The notes below the pieces were generated by a model. The model saw only the letters and a list, made by a program, of their open reading frames with translations, was not told the DNA's origin and did no database searches. Both the position numbers and the translations under genes were made by a program. Below are positions 56,711-63,439 of a stretch of DNA of 64,000 nucleotides, piece by piece; within the stretch, counting starts at the first letter, position 1; each line of letters starts with the position of its first letter. This DNA is from JAHEFU01 sp020440645 (GTDB taxonomy: Bacteria > 4484-113 > JAFGCY01). Location of the stretch: contig JAGRNR010000008.1 in NCBI GenBank assembly GCA_020440645.1, positions 31,094 to 95,093 on the forward strand, given 5' to 3'.

Positions 56711-56748
56711 GTCAGACTCATTGCTCACTCTTCATTGCTCATTGCTGG
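56711..56748 (-). repeat. 38-bp inverted repeat, right arm
   Basis: Reverse complement of 56165-56202, 36 of 38 bases matching. Confidence 0.85.
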
Positions 56749-56792
56749 AGGATTCAGTTGGTTAACAGCGAGCAGACAGGAAGTTCACCAAA

Positions 56793-57971
56793 TCACTGCA
56801 AAGGAAGGAATTCGAGATTGTCAAACGCCACCTCGACGCCCCCCGCCGCATACAGGCCGAAGTCGCCCATGTGCGGCATGTCGTCGCTGTGCTTGTAGAC
56901 TTCCACCCCGTTGATAAAGAAGCTCAGCTTCCCATCCTGGGCCACCACGCGCAGGCGGTTCACCCCCGTCAGGCGCACCGCGCTGTGCTGCGTCCATTGT
57001 GACAACGCCAGCGGGCGGTCCTCCACGCTCTGCTCGATCGCATACCAGCCGTCGGCCACGAGGAAGCGGAACTGGTTGAAGCCCCCGCCGCCGGTTTCCC
57101 AGTCGCGCAGGTAGATCCCGTAGCCGCCCTGCGGCTCACCCTGCACCAGCTCCACGTCCACGCTGAGGTCGAAGTTCATCGCCTTCTCCGGGAAGGGTGA
57201 GAGCCCGATGTACTGCGTGTCCAGCGTGTTGATGTAGTAACGGTTGTCGCGGTAGTAATACTCCACTTCGCCGTAGCTGCCCTTGTAGAAGCTGGCATCG
57301 GTGGAGAAATCGTCCTTGAAGATCTTCGGTGTCGGGCGGTCGGCGAACACCTTGAAGTCGTCATACTGCACCAGGCTGCGCCGGGTGGCGAACATCCCGA
57401 AGCCGCCGCGCGTGAGCTGCGTCTCCTTCAGTGAATGCACCTCGACGCCGTTGATGTAGAAGGTCAGCTGGCCACGGGTGTTGTCAACCCCGAGCTGCAC
57501 CGGCTTGCCGGACTTGACGAGGTCCGTCAGCTGCGGGCTCGTGACCACGCTCGTCTTGTCATCCTTGTAGCGCAGCACGGCGAAGGCCCCGCGGTTGTAG
57601 ATCAGGAACAGCATGAAGTCCGAGCCGCCCTGGCGCTCGTTGTAGTTGAAGCTGATGCCGAAGCCGCCGCCGTCCTTGTCGCTGGAATCCAGCAGCTGCG
57701 CGCTGACCTCCACGCTGTATTCCTCGAGGTCCTCCAGCAGCACGCTCTGGCCGTAGGCCTCGCTCTTGGTCGTGTCGATGCGGTACTGGCCCTTGTCATA
57801 GCCGAAGCGGCGTTCATCAAGCTGGCCGCTGTAGAAGTAGGTGCCGCTTTCACCGCTGAAGTCGTCGATGAAGTAGAGGTTGCTTGGTGCCGCGCTCGCA
57901 CGCACAGTGCCCGCCAGCCAGCAGGCCGCAATACAGGTCAGCAGGATGCTCGCTCGCAGCAGGGTGCGCAT
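56793..57971 (-). CDS. Exported protein with two LamG/concanavalin-like domains
   Basis: 392 residues from the ATG at 57971. Signal peptide 1-29 (LLTCIAACWLAGTVRASA). Two related halves of about 180 residues, each opening IDDFSGESGTYFYSG / KDDFSTDASFYKGSY and ending LTFYINGVEVHSLKE / LSFFINGVEVYKHSD plus YDDFKVFAD / FDNLEFLP: jelly-roll domains of the laminin-G/DUF1080 kind, usually carbohydrate-binding. A GTG four codons upstream (57983) overlaps the stop of the preceding gene and could also be the start. Operon with the gene 57973-58749. Confidence 0.8.
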   Translation of the reverse strand: MRTLLRASILLTCIAACWLAGTVRASAAPSNLYFIDDFSGESGTYFYSGQLDERRFGYDKGQYRIDTTKSEAYGQSVLLEDLEEYSVEVSAQLLDSSDKDGGGFGISFNYNERQGGSDFMLFLIYNRGAFAVLRYKDDKTSVVTSPQLTDLVKSGKPVQLGVDNTRGQLTFYINGVEVHSLKETQLTRGGFGMFATRRSLVQYDDFKVFADRPTPKIFKDDFSTDASFYKGSYGEVEYYYRDNRYYINTLDTQYIGLSPFPEKAMNFDLSVDVELVQGEPQGGYGIYLRDWETGGGGFNQFRFLVADGWYAIEQSVEDRPLALSQWTQHSAVRLTGVNRLRVVAQDGKLSFFINGVEVYKHSDDMPHMGDFGLYAAGGVEVAFDNLEFLPLQ

Positions 57972-57972
57972 C

Positions 57973-58749
57973 TCAGCTGCCACCCGCGGCTGGACGCTTG
58001 CCTTCCTTCTTGGAGCTCAGCTCGAGGTTGATGAACTCGCGGTCGCCCATGTTGATCTTGGCCGGCACCTCGCGCCCGTCCTGCATCACGCTCCACAGGG
58101 TGTAGGGGCTCTGCTGGATGCGGAAGCTGAACTTGTGCCCGCTGAAGGACTTGCCCTGGATGTCCACCGGGGCGATGCCCTCATCATTGATGCTCACGGT
58201 CAGCGGCAGCAGGTTGAGGCTGTCGAACACATTGATCTTCACCGCCGTGCCATCGCCGAAGTCAAGCAGCGGCACGAGCCACATCAGCTCCTCATAGTCA
58301 TAGGTGCCGCCGGCCTTCGGGAAGCTGCGCTCCATCGGCTGGGTCTCGTCACGCTTCTCGCGCACCACGATCTGGTCCGCCTGGTAGGCCACGTCGGAGT
58401 AGTAGGTCTGGTTGTTGTAGACCACCTTGCGCGTGGAGCGGATCGGCTGCAGGTTGTCAACGTCCACCACGCATTCGCTGCTCTCGGAGGAACCGGCATT
58501 GCGCCCGACGTACTTGAAGCGCCAGACCTTGCGGCCCTCCGTCTCCTCCTTGAGGATGCGGTAGTAGGCGGTGGCGATGCGCGCGCCGCCCTTGTCGAAG
58601 ATGCCGAACTCGAAGGTGGAGTCGTGCACGAAGCCGGGCTTGTGCAGCGGCGGGTTCTCCAGCGCGTCGGAGCCGAAGGTGTAGGTCTGGGCGAATGAGC
58701 TGGCAGGCAGCAGAAGCAGAAGCAGCAGCAGGAGGGAGCTGCGGCGCAA
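57973..58749 (-). CDS. Exported DUF3108-like protein
   Basis: 258 residues from the TTG at 58749. Signal peptide SSLLLLLLLLLPASSFAQ, then a beta-rich domain resembling DUF3108 outer-membrane-associated proteins (STFEFGIFDKGGARIATAYYRI, RSTRKVVYNNQTYYSDVAYQ, IAPVDIQGKSFSGHKFSFRI). The 5' end is unclear: immediately upstream the frame is open but written by AATGAGC heptamers (58755-58795), so ATGs at 58818 and 58914 would add 23-55 repeat-encoded residues; no leaderless box or good ribosome site fits any of them. Stop is 1-2 bp from the next start: co-transcribed with the LamG-like protein. Confidence 0.68.
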   Translation of the reverse strand: MRRSSLLLLLLLLLPASSFAQTYTFGSDALENPPLHKPGFVHDSTFEFGIFDKGGARIATAYYRILKEETEGRKVWRFKYVGRNAGSSESSECVVDVDNLQPIRSTRKVVYNNQTYYSDVAYQADQIVVREKRDETQPMERSFPKAGGTYDYEELMWLVPLLDFGDGTAVKINVFDSLNLLPLTVSINDEGIAPVDIQGKSFSGHKFSFRIQQSPYTLWSVMQDGREVPAKINMGDREFINLELSSKKEGKRPAAGGS

Positions 58750-59117
58750 GTCGCACAAAAAGCAATGAGCAATGAAGAATGAGCAATGAGGGCTGCCAGC
58801 TGCATTGCCAGGCTTCATACCTGCCAGCTCTTCAGCATGATGTGAAATCATCCCATTCATCTGCGCACGATGTTTCAGTGAGGAAAGGGCATGCTGCATG
58901 GGCTCATTGCTCATTGCTGATTGCTCCTCACCCGCCTGAGTCCAGTCCAGTGCTGGATTCGCGCGGCCTGCTGCGGCTTGCTCGTCATCGGACAGTTATT
59001 GTATCGCTTGCGGGGAGCGGAGGCGCGTACTTTGCCTGCTCGCAATCGTCGCTGCGGCCTGATGCTGACTTGCATGCGGATAGGGACTGCGCTGGGGCGG
59101 GGTGGGTTCAGGTTTGA
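58750..59117. repeat. Repeat-rich non-coding stretch
   Basis: AATGAGC heptamers at 58758-58795 and their inverse (CTCATTG units) at 58898-58925 bracket about 100 bp. The rest (58930-59117) shows no gene; ORFs there lack ribosome sites and protein-like composition. Confidence 0.5.
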
Positions 59118-59172
59118 GGGAGTGTAGCTCTTAGAGCTACAGGGTCTTGTGGCTCTAAGAGCCACACACCGG
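59118..59172 (+). repeat. Twin-hairpin element, family B copy 4
   Basis: Outer arms GGGAGTGT/ACACACC (imperfect), hairpins GTAGCTC-tta-GAGCTAC and GTGGCTC-taa-GAGCCAC, joined by agggtctt. Confidence 0.7.
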
Positions 59173-59640
59173 GCATTGCCCAGGCTGGCTGGTGCCAGCC
59201 GTCCAGAACAGTTTGAATAGTTGGAATAGTATTGATAGTTAAGGTGTTTGACCGTAGCGGCGGCTCCCAGCCGCCGGATGCAGTGCGTGGATAATGACCT
59301 CCTGAGCAAGGCAGGGTGGCCTTGCCCTACGGCTCCCGTCCAGCGCTGCATTTTGCGTCACGCCCAAGGCGTGATTGCGCACCTCCGAACCCTGCCCTTT
59401 GCCTTCTGCCTTTTGCTCGACTGACATCGGGCCTCCCCGGCGGCGAGGGCGCCGCTACTACGAGCTGAATGCTCGCGCTCCCTTCCAAACTACCCACTCC
59501 AACCTCCAAACTTCCCCGGCGGCTGGCAGCCGCCGCTATGGAGTGCCCATCCCACATCCCACATTCCCCATCCCCGCCAGGCCAACGGCCTGGCCTCCTC
59601 CTGTTCCCTGTTCCCAGCCCCCTGCAACCTGTGTTATAAT
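59173..59640. repeat. Hairpin and short-tandem-repeat mosaic upstream of rpsF
   Basis: Hairpins GGCGGCT-ccc-AGCCGCC (59258-59274), GCAAGGC/GCCTTGC (59306-59326), TCACGCC/GGCGTGA (59358-59373), GGCGGCT-ggc-AGCCGCC (59518-59534), GGCCA-acg-TGGCC-type (59580-59597), and CTGCCTT, CCACATC/CCCATT and CTGTTCC heptamer-like runs. No gene. Confidence 0.6.
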
Positions 59641-59731
59641 TCCCGTCCGCCTGTAACAGGGCGCTTATCATCCGTCCCCCGTGGCATCTGATCCGCGGGG
59701 TACAACACTCTTTATCTCATAAGGGGTAACC

Positions 59732-60076
59732 ATGGCGGAAGTCATCAAGGACTACGAACTGTGCGCGCTTTTCCGCCCGGACCTTGAGCAGGAGGCGCTC
59801 GACTCTGAAGTCGCGACGATCCAGAAGCTCATCGAGGACCGAGGCGGTGAAATGAGCCGCGTGGATCGCTGGAACAAGCGCTTCCTGGCATATCCGATCA
59901 AGGAATACCGGGAAGGCTTCTACGTGATCTACCGCTGGTTCAGCACGACCGAACTGCTGCAGGACCTGCAGTACCACCTCCGTTACGACGACAATCTCCT
60001 GCGCTACCTGGTGCTGGACTACACGGAGAAGGAGCGCAAGAGGAGGAAGCGTCTTGGCAAAGTTCAAACCTCATAG
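59732..60076 (+). CDS. rpsF: 30S ribosomal protein bS6
   Basis: 114 residues: DYELCALFRPDLEQEALDSEV, KRFLAYPIKEYREGFYVIYRW, and a basic tail KERKRRKRLGK. bS6 binds with bS18 in the central domain of the 30S subunit. AAGGGG precedes the ATG; TTATAAT at 59634-59640 is the likely -10 box, giving a leader of about 90 nt. First gene of an rpsF-rpsR-rplI operon. No ssb gene lies between rpsF and rpsR, unlike in many bacteria. Confidence 0.95.
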   Translation: MAEVIKDYELCALFRPDLEQEALDSEVATIQKLIEDRGGEMSRVDRWNKRFLAYPIKEYREGFYVIYRWFSTTELLQDLQYHLRYDDNLLRYLVLDYTEKERKRRKRLGKVQTS

Positions 60077-60287
60077 GTTCAGACAGCGCAAGGTCTGCGC
60101 TTTCACCGTCGATCCCGAGCTGCCAATCGACTACAAGGCGGTTGCACTGCTCAGGAAGTTCATCAGCGAGCGTGGCAAAATCCTGCCCCGCCGCCGCACC
60201 GGCACCAGCGCCAAGTACCAGCGTCCGCTGGCGCGTGCGATCAAGCACGCACGCTACATGGCGCTCCTGCCGTACTACAGGCGATAA
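60054..60287 (+). CDS. rpsR: 30S ribosomal protein bS18
   Basis: 77 residues: RQRKVCAFTVD, IDYKAVALLRKFISERGKILPRR, QRPLARAIKHARYMALLPY. One N-terminal Cys remains of the zinc-type CxxC set. The start is TTG at 60054, inside the end of rpsF (23-base overlap), with AGGAGGAAG just upstream, so the two are translationally coupled. Confidence 0.95.
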   Translation: MAKFKPHRFRQRKVCAFTVDPELPIDYKAVALLRKFISERGKILPRRRTGTSAKYQRPLARAIKHARYMALLPYYRR

Positions 60288-60299
60288 GGAGGCACCGGC

Positions 60300-60998
60300 A
60301 TGAAGGTTGTTCTGTTGGACGATGTCGTCAATGTCGGCGTCGCCGGAGACATAGTTGAAGTGAAGAACGGCTACGCGCGCAACTGGCTGATCCCGAAGCG
60401 CTACGCGGAGCTGGCAACCAAGGACGCGGTCAACCGCATCAAGCTGATCAAGCGTGCGGCGGAGACCAAGCGTGCCCGCCGCATGAAGGAAGCCAGCGAC
60501 AAGTTCGACTTCCTCGGCGAGAAGCAGATCGTGATCGCGATGAAGAGCGGCACGGAGAACCGTCTGTTCGGTGCCGTGACCAGCGCGATGATCGCCGATG
60601 AGATCAAGATCCAGCATGACGTGGATGTCGAGCGCCGCCACATCCACCTGGATGAGCCGATCAAGCAGCTCGGTGAATTCGAGGTCGAGCTGCGCGCCGG
60701 CGCTGACGTGACCGGCAAAATCAAGGTCGTGATCGAGCCCCTGCGCAAGTCCAGTGACTTCGAGCAGGAGCTCCTGGACAAGATCCGCGAGGAGCAGGAA
60801 GCCCGTGACCAGGCCGAGCGCGATGAGCGCCGCAAGGCCCGCAAGCGTGAGACCGACTACGGCGATGGCGAGTATGTCGAGGGCAGCGAGGCCCATGAAG
60901 AAGAGGAAGAGCCCGCTGTCAATGCCGAGGCCGACGGCGCCGCCCAGGCCGAGGAGACCCAGGAGAAGTACGAGGCCCACGAGAAGGAAGACGAGTAA
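60300..60998 (+). CDS. rplI: 50S ribosomal protein bL9 with long acidic C-terminal extension
   Basis: 232 residues. Residues 1-150 are ordinary bL9 (MKVVLLDDVVNVGVAGDIV, VKNGYARNWLIPKRYAELAT, GAVTSAMIADEIK, EFEVELRAGADVTGKIKVVIEP). The last about 80 residues form a charged extension: a basic/acidic helix (EEQEARDQAERDERRKARKR) then Glu-rich low complexity ending HEKEDE. bL9 is normally about 150 residues. AAGGAGG precedes the ATG. An intrinsic terminator follows at 61078. Confidence 0.95.
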   Translation: MKVVLLDDVVNVGVAGDIVEVKNGYARNWLIPKRYAELATKDAVNRIKLIKRAAETKRARRMKEASDKFDFLGEKQIVIAMKSGTENRLFGAVTSAMIADEIKIQHDVDVERRHIHLDEPIKQLGEFEVELRAGADVTGKIKVVIEPLRKSSDFEQELLDKIREEQEARDQAERDERRKARKRETDYGDGEYVEGSEAHEEEEEPAVNAEADGAAQAEETQEKYEAHEKEDE

Positions 60999-61077
60999 GC
61001 CTTCAGGGACCTGGGACCAGGGACCGGGGATCAGGGATGCAGATCACTGTTCCGGTTCTGAATTGAAGGAATCAATG

Positions 61078-61106
61078 ACGCCCCGCTTCGGTGGGGCGTT
61101 TTTTTT
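61078..61106 (+). terminator. Intrinsic terminator of the ribosomal protein operon
   Basis: ACGCCCCGC, TTCG tetraloop, GTGGGGCGT, then eight T. Nearly the same sequence recurs at 62254. Confidence 0.92.
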
Positions 61107-61115
61107 GCCTTTGCC

Positions 61116-61144
61116 TTGACAAAACAATGAAGGTGGGGTAAAAT
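61116..61144 (+). promoter_or_regulatory. Promoter of the pseudopilin-like gene
   Basis: TTGACA (61116-61121), 17 bases, TAAAAT (61139-61144). Confidence 0.8.
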
Positions 61145-61172
61145 CTCCTTGACACTATTTTTGGAGATTGTA

Positions 61173-61793
61173 ATGATAAGGAAAATAAGCTCCTTGATCA
61201 TCGCACTGGGACTGCTGGGGCTGTCCGGGATAGCAGAAGCCCAGACACCTACCGATGCATGGGAACCACGCTATGTGCTGCAGGCGAATAAGCACACTAC
61301 CCGATTCATGACTGCTGAGGCAACTCTGAAGAGCATGGAGGAGTCCGAGTGGTCTGATGAGGATATTCAATACTACCTCTCCAATGCTCTTTGGGCTGTA
61401 TACAGCGCAATTGAGGCATATTCGCTCAAGAATGGATATCTTCCAGCGGATGCAGGGACACTGGTCAGTGCCGGGTATCTGGTGAAGTGGCCTGACAATC
61501 CCTTCAATGAATGGGAAGACATGATTCTAGAGACAAGCATTTCCACGTTTTCCCCGGGCGACTTCTATTGGCAACTCTGTCCTTCTACCCACTACAGCTA
61601 TCGACTTGATGGAAATGGAGATCTGGTTCCCCTTTCCTACCAGTTATCCGTGTTCGGACCGGATACCACCTTCGCATCCACCTACGCTGACAATGAGGTG
61701 ATCACGGAAAACTCCGCATGGGCCTCGGTTCCCAGCGGTTCAGTGTATTCACTCTCCGCCTGGACTGAACCGGCGGTGGGCAGTGCAACTTAG
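61173..61793 (+). CDS. Exported protein with pseudopilin-like globular domain
   Basis: 206 residues. Ordinary Sec signal peptide (LIIALGLLGLSGIAEAQ), not a prepilin leader. The region about 75-135 (LSNALWAVYSAIEAYSLKNGYLPADAGTLVSAGYL, then WPDNPFNEWEDM) resembles the C-terminal half of GspG-type pseudopilins (helix, then YP, L...GYL, PxNPF). It seems to be a soluble periplasmic relative that has exchanged its N-terminal helix for a cleavable signal. GGAG precedes the ATG; the promoter is at 61116. The next gene starts 18 bp downstream and should be co-transcribed. More AT-rich than the average gene here. Confidence 0.65.
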   Translation: MIRKISSLIIALGLLGLSGIAEAQTPTDAWEPRYVLQANKHTTRFMTAEATLKSMEESEWSDEDIQYYLSNALWAVYSAIEAYSLKNGYLPADAGTLVSAGYLVKWPDNPFNEWEDMILETSISTFSPGDFYWQLCPSTHYSYRLDGNGDLVPLSYQLSVFGPDTTFASTYADNEVITENSAWASVPSGSVYSLSAWTEPAVGSAT

Positions 61794-61811
61794 GTAGAGA
61801 GGGAGAACAAA

Positions 61812-62228
61812 ATGCGAACAAATTTCATAGGAACAATCAGAACAGCACTGATCATGCTGCTTGCCATTGCAGCTCTGACTCAGCCTGCCATCGCTCAGTG
61901 AAAGGGAGGCGCAAGTGGCATGTTGGTATGCGATCTGGCCTCCGAAGTCGTGGTCAGTTACTCATTCGACGGCTACAGGCACAAAAGCATGGTTGTCTCC
62001 ACTCAGCTGGAAGCACTCGGTGGGACAGACACACTGGCCTGGCACTACATGTGCTTCTGTGCATTGTTCGCGGATGATGTGAAGAAGTGCAGCAAGAAGC
62101 GCTCCAAGACATCGGACACGGAAGATTCGTCTTCGAATCAGGGAGGATGCAGTTTCAAGGAGGGTACAAGCGTGTGTAACGATTCACCGCTGAGGGAATG
62201 TTCCGGAGGCGGCGGAAGTGGAGACTAA
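61812..62228 (+). pseudogene. Exported Cys-rich small protein interrupted by an in-frame TGA at 61899-61901
   Basis: One reading frame, 138 codons, encodes a signal peptide (MRTNFIGTIRTALIMLLAIA...AIAQ, 29 residues), then TGA, then KGGASGMLVCDLASEV and a Cys-rich domain with eight or so cysteines ending in a Gly-rich tail. GGGAG precedes the ATG. The TGA sits exactly where the mature protein begins. Possible readings: TGG-to-TGA nonsense mutation; read-through; selenocysteine, since GGAGGC (61905-61910) can pair with GCCTCC (61938-61943) around an inner GCAT/ATGC stem; or a separate gene from the ATG at 61920, which would lack a signal. TGA is an ordinary stop codon elsewhere in the window. 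Terminator follows at 62254. Confidence 0.6.
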
Positions 62229-62253
62229 TCAGTCGATAAATCGTAAATTCCTT

Positions 62254-62282
62254 GCGCCCCGCTTCGGTGGGGCGTTTTTTTT
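62254..62282 (+). terminator. Intrinsic terminator (same core as at 61078)
   Basis: GCGCCCCGC, TTCG, GTGGGGCGT, then eight T. Confidence 0.92.
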
Positions 62283-62475
62283 CAGTGGTCAGTAGCCAGT
62301 GGTCAGTGGTCAGGGAGAGAAACAGAAGCAGAAACAGAAGCAGAAACAGAAGCAGAAACAGAAGCAGAAACAGAAGCAGCAGAACTTAGTTGTCAGTCAT
62401 AAGGTTCCCAACCTGCCCCTCATTCTGATTCTCATTCTCATTCTGATTCTGACCACTGACTACCGACCACTGAGC
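62283..62475. repeat. Inverted short-tandem-repeat cassette
   Basis: Left: CAGTGGT heptamers then CAGAAA/CAGAAG hexamers (about 14 units). Right: CATTCT/GATTCT hexamers then GACCACTGACTACCGACCACTG, complementary to the left arm. A long imperfect hairpin is possible. The open frame through it (Lys-Gln repeats) is not a gene. Confidence 0.75.
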
Positions 62476-62495
62476 ACTTCCCCTATACTTTCCCC

Positions 62496-63311
62496 GTGAG
62501 CACAAACGATCCCGAAACTGGCAACGCGCAGCCGCTGGGAGACGAGCAGCCCTTCGCTGATGAGTCCCCCGCGGTGCAGGCCCTGTTCGAGAAGGCGCGC
62601 GAGCTGATGGAGCAGGGTGACAGCGCTGGGTTGATCGGCCTGACAGATGAGCTGATCGGGCTCGGTACTCACAGCAGTGACGACGTGGTCTACATGCTGC
62701 GCGGCGATGCCTTCTTCGACCAGCGGCGCATCCTCGACGCCGTGCAGTGCTACCAGCAGTGCATCGCCTCCGGTGCGATCGAGTTCGCCGTGGCCTGGTT
62801 CAAGCTGGGCAGCGCCTTCGCTGCCAACCGGCAGTATGAGGAGGCCGCGCTGGCATTCTCGCGGGCTGCGCTGCTGGAGCCGGAGCACTGGCTGCACCGC
62901 CTGCATGAGGGGATTGCGCTGCTAGAGCATGGGTCGCTGGACCAGGCGGAGGCGGTGCTCAGCTGGGTGGTGCAGGCCACGAACGGGCAGAAAGGCAACT
63001 ACCCGCTGGCCTGGCTGCTGTACCGCCGGGCGACGAGTGCGCACTGCAGCGAGGGCGGCACGACGGATGCCTCGCGCGGGCTGATTGCGCTCAGGGACAG
63101 CGTGGCGGCCGGCGAGCTGGGCCCGGAGGAGACGGCGGACTTCCCCTGGTGGCACTGCTGGATCAACCCGGCCTTTGACAGCGCGAAGGGTGACAACCTG
63201 CTGGCCCCGCCGCAGGACACGCGCTGGGCAGCGCTGGTCAACTGGCCGCGCAACGGCATGGAGTACAGGAAGCTGCGCGACGTGCTGATCGAATACCCGG
63301 AGTGGGAGTAG
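62496..63311 (+). CDS. TPR-repeat protein (cytoplasmic)
   Basis: 271 residues. TPR-like helices: ALFEKARELMEQGDSAGLIGL, LRGDAFFDQRRILDAVQCYQQCI, AWFKLGSAFAANRQYEEAALAFSRAALLEPEH, LHEGIALLEHGSLDQAEAVL. The C-terminal 90 residues are non-repetitive (DFPWWHCWINPAFDSA). No signal peptide. GTG start at 62496 with TATACT (62484-62489) six bases upstream (leaderless). A GGAGGTC hairpin cassette follows the stop codon. Confidence 0.8.
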   Translation: MSTNDPETGNAQPLGDEQPFADESPAVQALFEKARELMEQGDSAGLIGLTDELIGLGTHSSDDVVYMLRGDAFFDQRRILDAVQCYQQCIASGAIEFAVAWFKLGSAFAANRQYEEAALAFSRAALLEPEHWLHRLHEGIALLEHGSLDQAEAVLSWVVQATNGQKGNYPLAWLLYRRATSAHCSEGGTTDASRGLIALRDSVAAGELGPEETADFPWWHCWINPAFDSAKGDNLLAPPQDTRWAALVNWPRNGMEYRKLRDVLIEYPEWE

Positions 63312-63313
63312 GG

Positions 63314-63361
63314 GGAGGTCAGGCCCATGGCCTGACAGGTATGCGGTCCCATGGACCGCTT
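63314..63361 (+). repeat. GGAGGTC hairpin cassette and second hairpin after the TPR gene
   Basis: GTCAGGCC-cat-GGCCTGAC (63318-63336) then GCGGTCC-cat-GGACCGC (63343-63359). First begins two bases after the TAG. Confidence 0.75.
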
Positions 63362-63436
63362 CAGTAGGCAGAAGGCAGAAGGCAGAAGGCAGAAGGCAGG
63401 AGGCAGGAGGCAGAAGGCAGTAGGCAGAAGGCAGGA
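63362..63436. repeat. GGCAGAA heptamer tandem repeat
   Basis: About ten copies of a seven-base unit (GGCAGAA, GGCAGGA, GGCAGTA). The IS-like element begins directly after it. Confidence 0.85.
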
Positions 63437-63439
63437 GCG

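Noticed and set aside
61812..62228. Genetic code with TGA as tryptophan
   Set aside because: TGA ends many intact genes here (NfeD, xseA, HicB, CNNM, VOC neighbourhood), and Trp is encoded by TGG throughout.
62299..62499. Plus-strand ORF of Lys-Gln repeats
   Set aside because: It is only the translation of CAGAAA/CAGAAG hexamers and has no start signal.
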